Positions 30,229 to 33,840 of a DNA stretch of 33,840 nucleotides are shown in pieces; position 1 is the first letter of the stretch; each line of letters starts with the position of its first letter. Location of the stretch: assembly GCA_013043965.1 (NCBI GenBank), contig JABEVF010000124.1, positions 1 to 33,840 on the forward strand. Direction: 5' to 3'. Position numbers and translations under genes: made by a program. The stretch is from Gallionella sp. GTDB lineage: Bacteria > Pseudomonadota > Gammaproteobacteria > Burkholderiales > Gallionellaceae. The notes beneath the pieces were generated by a model. That model searched no databases and was not told where the DNA came from. It worked only from the letters and a program-made list of their open reading frames with translations.

Positions 30229-31076
30229 GGTTCGTTACTCACATGCGCGGCGCTATACAAGGTCACGCTTTCCATCGCGCCGCTGAGGTCCGCTTCGCTG
30301 ATACCCAGGCCGAGCGTCACCAGCCCGCTACGCTGCGCGACGACCGACGGGCTATAGGTGAAGCTGCAGAAGCTGACATTTTTCGCCAGCAAATTGCTCG
30401 TGCCCGCCGTCGACTGGTACGCCCAGCTATTGCCGGTCACGCGCGTCAGCGTGCCCAGCGCCGGGTTGCCCGCGTTGGGGTTGCACACGTAACTGACCGG
30501 CATATTGACGATACTGAAACGGGCATTGGGTGACGCGTAAGGGAATGCCATGCCGGGACTCAGCCCGATCACCGTGCCGAGCGAAGAGGCGGGCAACGAG
30601 ACCGTGCCGGAAGTCCGGTTCACGCCGCCGTATGCGTCGGTCACGTTCTGGTTATAGATCACCATCTGATCGCCCGCGCCTATCGCCGGGGCAACCGGGG
30701 TCAACACCTGAAACTGGGTCGTGATGGCGGGGCTGATGCTCAACACCGCGCTGGCCGGTCCGCTGGGGTCTTGATAGTAACGATAGCGGCCGCCCGCGCT
30801 GGTCGGGATGAATTGCAACGTGCAACTCGTCGATCCGGTGCATGCGCCATAGACATTCACGCTATTGGGCAGGGCCAGGCGCACATCGCGCACCACGCGG
30901 CGCGAGGCGGTGTTGGCCACATCCGTCATGTCGGCGCGCCGCCCGACATCCATATACTGTTGTATCGGCGCCTTGAGGAACATCGCCACTATCCCGCCCA
31001 GTATCCCGGTGATCACGATCACCATAATCATCTCGATCAGCGTGAAGCCGTTGGCGGTGTTCAGACTTTTCATCAT
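30225..31076 (-). CDS. mshO: MSHA minor pilin MshO
   Basis: A 283-residue prepilin with leader MMKSLNTANG, cleavage before FTLIEMIMVIVITGILGGIVAMFL and Glu5 intact. The head contains the MshO-like segments DVGRRADMTDVANTASRRVVRDVRLALPNSV and several Cys (for example GACTGSTSC) that may form disulfides. MshO is a larger minor pilin resembling GspJ/PilW, thought to help start pilus assembly. It overlaps mshD and mshP by 4 nt each. An ATG one codon downstream is an alternative start. Confidence 0.9.
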   Translation of the reverse strand: MMKSLNTANGFTLIEMIMVIVITGILGGIVAMFLKAPIQQYMDVGRRADMTDVANTASRRVVRDVRLALPNSVNVYGACTGSTSCTLQFIPTSAGGRYRYYQDPSGPASAVLSISPAITTQFQVLTPVAPAIGAGDQMVIYNQNVTDAYGGVNRTSGTVSLPASSLGTVIGLSPGMAFPYASPNARFSIVNMPVSYVCNPNAGNPALGTLTRVTGNSWAYQSTAGTSNLLAKNVSFCSFTYSPSVVAQRSGLVTLGLGISEADLSGAMESVTLYSAAHVSNEP

Positions 31077-31711
31077 GGCATCGCCCTCGGTGAGTAACGC
31101 GCGCGATAGCCTTCCAGCGTCACCGCATAACCGCTCGTGTTGGTGACGGTCACTTGGATCAGTATCACCTGGGGCGCGCCATTCGCATCCGTCCCGGCGA
31201 TGCCATTCAGTGCCGGCTGGGTCATCGTGATCGCCGCGCTATAACCGCTCACCCCGGTGTTGGCGTTCGCGATATTCATGATCGCGCCGGCGGGCATGCT
31301 GAATCCGCTGTAGTCGTTGACGTTGTCGAAAGGCGTGGTCAGCGAGCCGCGCGTCTCGGGCACGCCCGCCTCCGTCTCCGGCCCCATCGCCTCGACTCCG
31401 CCGATGCCGCCCGCCTTGGGGCATTGGGCCGACGTGGCGGCGGTGGCGTAAGGCGCGTTGGCATCGTCCGGCTCGCAGTACGTGAAGGGCTGCAACTCGA
31501 CTTCCTCGAGCAGCGACTCGGCGATCGCCAGGGCTTGTTTGGTGACTAAAGGATCGGCACTGCTTTTGTTGGTGGTGTTCATCACCAGCAGGATGCCCGC
31601 CAGCGCGACGCTGATGATCACGATGAACATGATGAGCTCGATCAGGCTGATGCCGCGCTGGCGCATCATGATTCGCTGGGCCGCCGATACAGTCGCGCCC
31701 GGGCTGGTCAT
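31073..31711 (-). CDS. mshD: MSHA minor pilin MshD
   Basis: A 212-residue prepilin. The leader of about 20 residues ends MMRQRG, with cleavage before ISLIELIMFIVIISVALAGIL and Glu5 present; Ile at +1 in place of Phe is a minor change. The head includes ADPLVTKQALAIAESLLEEVELQPFTYC, the MshD/GspI-like helix. AGGAG lies 8 nt before the ATG at 31711, which decides this start over the two internal ATGs near the cleavage site. It follows mshC by 9 nt and overlaps mshO by 4 nt. Confidence 0.9.
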   Translation of the reverse strand: MTSPGATVSAAQRIMMRQRGISLIELIMFIVIISVALAGILLVMNTTNKSSADPLVTKQALAIAESLLEEVELQPFTYCEPDDANAPYATAATSAQCPKAGGIGGVEAMGPETEAGVPETRGSLTTPFDNVNDYSGFSMPAGAIMNIANANTGVSGYSAAITMTQPALNGIAGTDANGAPQVILIQVTVTNTSGYAVTLEGYRARYSPRAMP

Positions 31712-31720
31712 GGATGGCTC

Positions 31721-32236
31721 CTATTGATGCACATAGCCGGTCTCCGCCTCCACGGTAATGGTGCGCGTCACGTCGCCCGTCACACCCACCGTCACCGCGC
31801 CTATCGCCGCGTCCGGCAAGCTCGCGGTACGCGGCTGGCCCAGCGCGTCGAAACTGAATGCAGTGGGCGTGGCGGCGAAACTGATCGACGATGGCGCGTT
31901 GAGCACATAGTTGCCGTTGCTGGTCAAGGACGCGATCGGCGTACCGCAGGTATTGCTCGGGCCTATCGTCAGACTCAGGCTGTTGGCGGTGAAAGTGGCG
32001 CACACGAAACGGTGTTGCGCGATGGCGATCTTCTGCGCGTAGCGCAGCGAGGCTTGCACCTGGTCCGACAGGCCGCGCGATTGAAACTCGGTGGCGTTAA
32101 ACATGCGCGGCAGGGCCACGACCGCCAGCACACCCGCGATGACCAGCACCATGACCATCTCGATCAGCGTGAAACCCCGGCACAGCGCTGCCGCCCCCCG
32201 TCGGGCAAAGCGAGTGGCGGATTGCCGATGACGCAT
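31721..32236 (-). CDS. mshC: MSHA minor pilin MshC
   Basis: A 171-residue prepilin from this start, with leader MRHRQSATRFARRGAAALCRG and cleavage before FTLIEMVMVLVIAGVLAVVALPRMF; Glu5 is present. The head has SDQVQASLRYAQKIAIAQHRFVCATF and a second Cys in NTCGTP, as in GspH/MshC-type minor pilins. The open frame continues upstream to an ATG at 32398 with a GAGG site, but that part reads as a decayed nucleotidyltransferase. The ATG at 32236 has no good ribosome-binding site, so translation may in fact begin at 32398 and give a prepilin with a very long leader. The start is therefore open. Confidence 0.85.
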   Translation of the reverse strand: MRHRQSATRFARRGAAALCRGFTLIEMVMVLVIAGVLAVVALPRMFNATEFQSRGLSDQVQASLRYAQKIAIAQHRFVCATFTANSLSLTIGPSNTCGTPIASLTSNGNYVLNAPSSISFAATPTAFSFDALGQPRTASLPDAAIGAVTVGVTGDVTRTITVEAETGYVHQ

Positions 32237-32398
32237 GGTGACACGCACCGCAGCTTGTTCAACGTGCCGTGCCAGACCGATGGCGCCGCCTCTGGCCGTG
32301 TCATCCACGCGCGCGAACCGCCGCACTGGCGCGTCCGCGCCGGAACAACACGCGGCCTGCTGCCTGATCGCCTCGATTTGACCGGGATTCAAACGCAT
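32237..32398 (-). pseudogene. relic of a nucleotidyltransferase (MNT-type) N-terminus
   Basis: The 54 codons before mshC read MRLNPGQIEAIRQQAACC, then GADAPVRRFARVDDTARGG and AIGLARHVEQ. From memory, small MNT-type nucleotidyltransferases start much like this with GADARVWLFGSRVDDTARGG and DIDLLVHVE. Compared with that pattern the Gly-Ser of the active site has shrunk to one Ala (one codon missing), and both catalytic Asp are replaced (DID to AIG). The rest of the domain is missing: the sequence passes in frame into the mshC leader. A GAGG ribosome-binding site precedes the ATG. It is a dead fragment, probably left by an old insertion or deletion between mshA and mshC. Confidence 0.6.
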
Positions 32399-32460
32399 GT
32401 CCTCACCACCCCTCAGGAACGGAATTCACATGGATGCGCAGTGTAGCAAGCAAACCGACA

Positions 32461-32490
32461 AAACAAGGGAGGCCTAAGCCCCCCTGGTTT
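32461..32490 (-). terminator. terminator-like hairpin between mshA and mshC
   Basis: On the minus strand, 33 nt after the mshA stop, AGGGGGGC pairs with GCCTCCCT around TTAG (eight pairs, one G-T). AAAC outside it pairs with GTTT across one mismatch, and a TTGTTTTG stretch follows. It may stop most transcripts after the major pilin and let a fraction continue into the minor pilins. Confidence 0.6.
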
Positions 32491-32522
32491 ATTGCTCTAT
32501 GCTGCTACCCCACGCGAACCGA

Positions 32523-32975
32523 TTAGCAACCTGTGGTCGTCGTCACGTAAGTGGGGAGACTGCCAACACCTGACACTGCTGTAGGAGCGGTATAAGTAGT
32601 CCCACAGTTTGCCGGAGTCGGAGCACCTGAATAATTCAATTGACCTGGTGATCCTGTTCCGTTGATACCGATGGATGGGCTCAAGTCCATAACACTCGAT
32701 AACGCGGCAACAGTGGCAGCAAAGCCATAGTTAGTAGCAACACTTATCCCATTAACCAAAGTGGTGGCACCTGGGCCCATCGTATTACCAACTGCCGCTT
32801 TGGCATAGATGATGGAATTGGTGCTGCGCATCGAGCCTTCCAATGCCTGGACGGCGGCGGTGCGCGCATCGGAACTCAGATTGACGAACTTGGGCAACGC
32901 GGTGGCTGCCAGGATACCCAGAATCACGATCACCATGATCAGTTCGATCAGTGTAAAACCTGCTTGCTTGTTCAT
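32523..32975 (-). CDS. mshA: MSHA-type major pilin
   Basis: A 150-residue type IV pilin with a short leader MNKQAG and cleavage before FTLIELIMVIVILGILAATALPKFV; Glu5 is present. The N-terminal helix continues with NLSSDARTAAVQALEGSMRSTN, typical of MshA. Two Cys (about residues 124 and 150) enclose a Thr-rich C-terminal loop and probably form the D-region disulfide. I chose the ATG at 32975 because AGGAG lies 7 nt before it; the ATG at 32981 would leave only 1 nt. The first third has neighbour-like base composition, but the variable head is clearly more A+T-rich, as in antigenically varying or exchanged pilin heads. A promoter (33073-33101) and a downstream hairpin make it a separately controlled unit. 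Confidence 0.93.
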   Translation of the reverse strand: MNKQAGFTLIELIMVIVILGILAATALPKFVNLSSDARTAAVQALEGSMRSTNSIIYAKAAVGNTMGPGATTLVNGISVATNYGFAATVAALSSVMDLSPSIGINGTGSPGQLNYSGAPTPANCGTTYTAPTAVSGVGSLPTYVTTTTGC

Positions 32976-33072
32976 TTTCATTCTCCTAGTTTGGGCCGCA
33001 GCCCGGATGGATAAACCTCACTCGCTTCAAAAAATCGCTGCCGCAGCAGGGGATAGTTTTGAAACCGCCCGC

Positions 33073-33101
33073 ACTATAAGGGATTACCTATCACCTTACA
33101 A
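33073..33101 (-). promoter_or_regulatory. sigma70-like promoter upstream of mshA
   Basis: On the minus strand TTGTAA (33101-33096) and TATAGT (33078-33073) are spaced by 17 nt. A transcript starting about 33066 would have a leader near 90 nt before the mshA ATG, containing a small GCTG/CAGC hairpin followed by six T. I looked for a sigma54 site (GG and GC at -24/-12), which drives many type IV pilin genes, and found none. Confidence 0.6.
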
Positions 33102-33134
33102 CCCGCTGAACCGGCCAGCCGACGAAGGGTTGCT

Positions 33135-33752
33135 TTACAGCCACCAGCGCAACAACAGCAGCAACAGGGCCAGGCTGGCCGAGAACAGCAGCCAGCCCGC
33201 GCCCCTGGCGTTGCGCATCACGTAAGCGTCGATCTGGGCATGCGGCACATCCAGCGGCTTGGTGGCGCGGCGCGACGAGACCCAGGCGTTGGAGCGCTGC
33301 TCGATGCCGCGCAACGCGCTGGGGCGCAGCCACAAATACAGGCCCACCCAAAGTGCGGCGACCGACCCGACCAGCGCGGACAGCACCAGCGCGTCCATCA
33401 GACCCTCGAGCCGGGGGGTCGCCCCGCCGAGCTGGCGCATCAGTCCGGCTTTGTCGAAGCGCAGCGCGAAGTGATAGAACACATAGCCCGCGCCCAGCAC
33501 CACCGCGATGCCCGCCGCGCGGTGGTGCTTGTAGAACCAGGGCTCGATGGAGATGTTGCGGTCCAGCCAGGCGCTGATGAAGCGCAGCGAGACCCAGTGA
33601 TTGGCGACCCGCCCCAGCGGGGCCAGCCAGTGCGATTTGAAGACCAGCACGATGCCCAGCGCGATGCCCAGCAGCGCGCCAAACATGAAAAATACCGCCA
33701 GGGCGTGGCCCAGAAAAACTTCCGCGACAGGATTGGATAAGGCATTAAACAT
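33135..33752 (-). CDS. four-helix membrane protein with internal duplication
   Basis: A 205-residue protein I do not recognise. It has four hydrophobic helices (about residues 14-37, 77-95, 117-140 and 185-203). The loops after helices 1 and 3 look related: NHWVSLR...ISAWLD...FYKHHRAAGI and SNAWVSSRR...KPLDV...YVMRNARGAGW, each leading into the next helix. The protein therefore seems built from two copies of a helix-loop-helix unit rich in basic residues. I chose the ATG at 33752, which has GGGAG with a 6-nt spacer; a GTG ten codons upstream is less likely. It lies directly upstream of the major pilin promoter on the same strand and just after the partial gene at the right edge. A role in pilus assembly is possible but unsupported by sequence. 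Confidence 0.8.
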   Translation of the reverse strand: MFNALSNPVAEVFLGHALAVFFMFGALLGIALGIVLVFKSHWLAPLGRVANHWVSLRFISAWLDRNISIEPWFYKHHRAAGIAVVLGAGYVFYHFALRFDKAGLMRQLGGATPRLEGLMDALVLSALVGSVAALWVGLYLWLRPSALRGIEQRSNAWVSSRRATKPLDVPHAQIDAYVMRNARGAGWLLFSASLALLLLLLRWWL

Positions 33753-33772
33753 GAGATTCTCCCAGTAGTCCG

Positions 33773-33840
33773 TCATTCCCACACATAGGGTTCGACCGGT
33801 TCAAACAATATCCCGACCAGCTCGGCAGGGGAATCCCGCA
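33773..33840 (-). CDS. C-terminal end of a gene entering from the right edge
   Basis: An open frame with no start in the window ends at TGA (33775-33773). Its last 21 residues read RDSPAELVGILFEPVEPYVWE. The Pro/Glu/aromatic ending is protein-like and the stop lies 20 nt before the next gene's start, with that gene's ribosome-binding site between, as in an operon. The product cannot be identified from so little. Confidence 0.45.
   Translation of the reverse strand, partial: RDSPAELVGILFEPVEPYVWE

Overview
The window looks like a chromosomal segment of a betaproteobacterium, probably in the Nitrosomonadales/Gallionellaceae neighbourhood. That placement is inferred from protein flavour, the high G+C coding bias and the linkage argJ-secA-M23 peptidase-DUF721; no 16S or database search was available. 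Nearly all genes lie on the minus strand. The two plus-strand genes are the DUF721 (DciA-like) gene and comF. No tRNA, rRNA, CRISPR array, integrase or intact transposase was seen.

Positions 1-9.7 kb hold housekeeping genes: a glycine-rich lipoprotein, argJ, a stand-alone cyclic-nucleotide-binding protein, secA, a LytM/M23 peptidase with its own terminator, a DUF721/DciA-like gene, serS, rarA and lolA. Positions 9.7-14.1 kb hold ftsK, overlapped at its start by a NarL-type response regulator that is itself preceded by a membrane histidine kinase. This gives a tightly packed kinase-regulator-FtsK set.

Positions 14.2-19.1 kb are a biotin operon read in the order bioB, a small NTF2/SnoaL-like gene, bioF, bioH, bioC, bioD; bioA is absent. 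bioH carries an in-frame array of 7-bp repeats that appears to add about 35 residues. A second, different 7-bp repeat array lies between lolA and ftsK and contains the ftsK stop codon. comF follows on the opposite strand, diverging from bioB.

Positions 19.9-33.0 kb are an MSHA-type (type IVa-like) pilus locus. It has two blocks on the same strand: the pilin and minor-pilin block mshA-C-D-O-P-Q, and the assembly block mshI1(PilM-like)-I2(PilN-like)-J-K-L-M-N. A 378-bp spacer rich in palindromes and carrying a sigma70-like promoter separates them. The assembly ATPase (mshE), the inner-membrane platform (mshG), mshB/mshF and a prepilin peptidase are not in the window, so the machine must be completed elsewhere. 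A terminator-like hairpin follows mshA, which fits a major pilin made in excess over its minor pilins. Upstream of mshC is a decayed nucleotidyltransferase fragment, in frame with mshC. The right end holds an unrecognised four-helix membrane protein with an internal duplication and the last codons of another gene.

I found no complete undescribed defence or mobile system. The most unusual signals are the two heptamer-repeat elements touching coding sequence, the nucleotidyltransferase relic fused to mshC, and the split MSHA locus lacking its motor genes.
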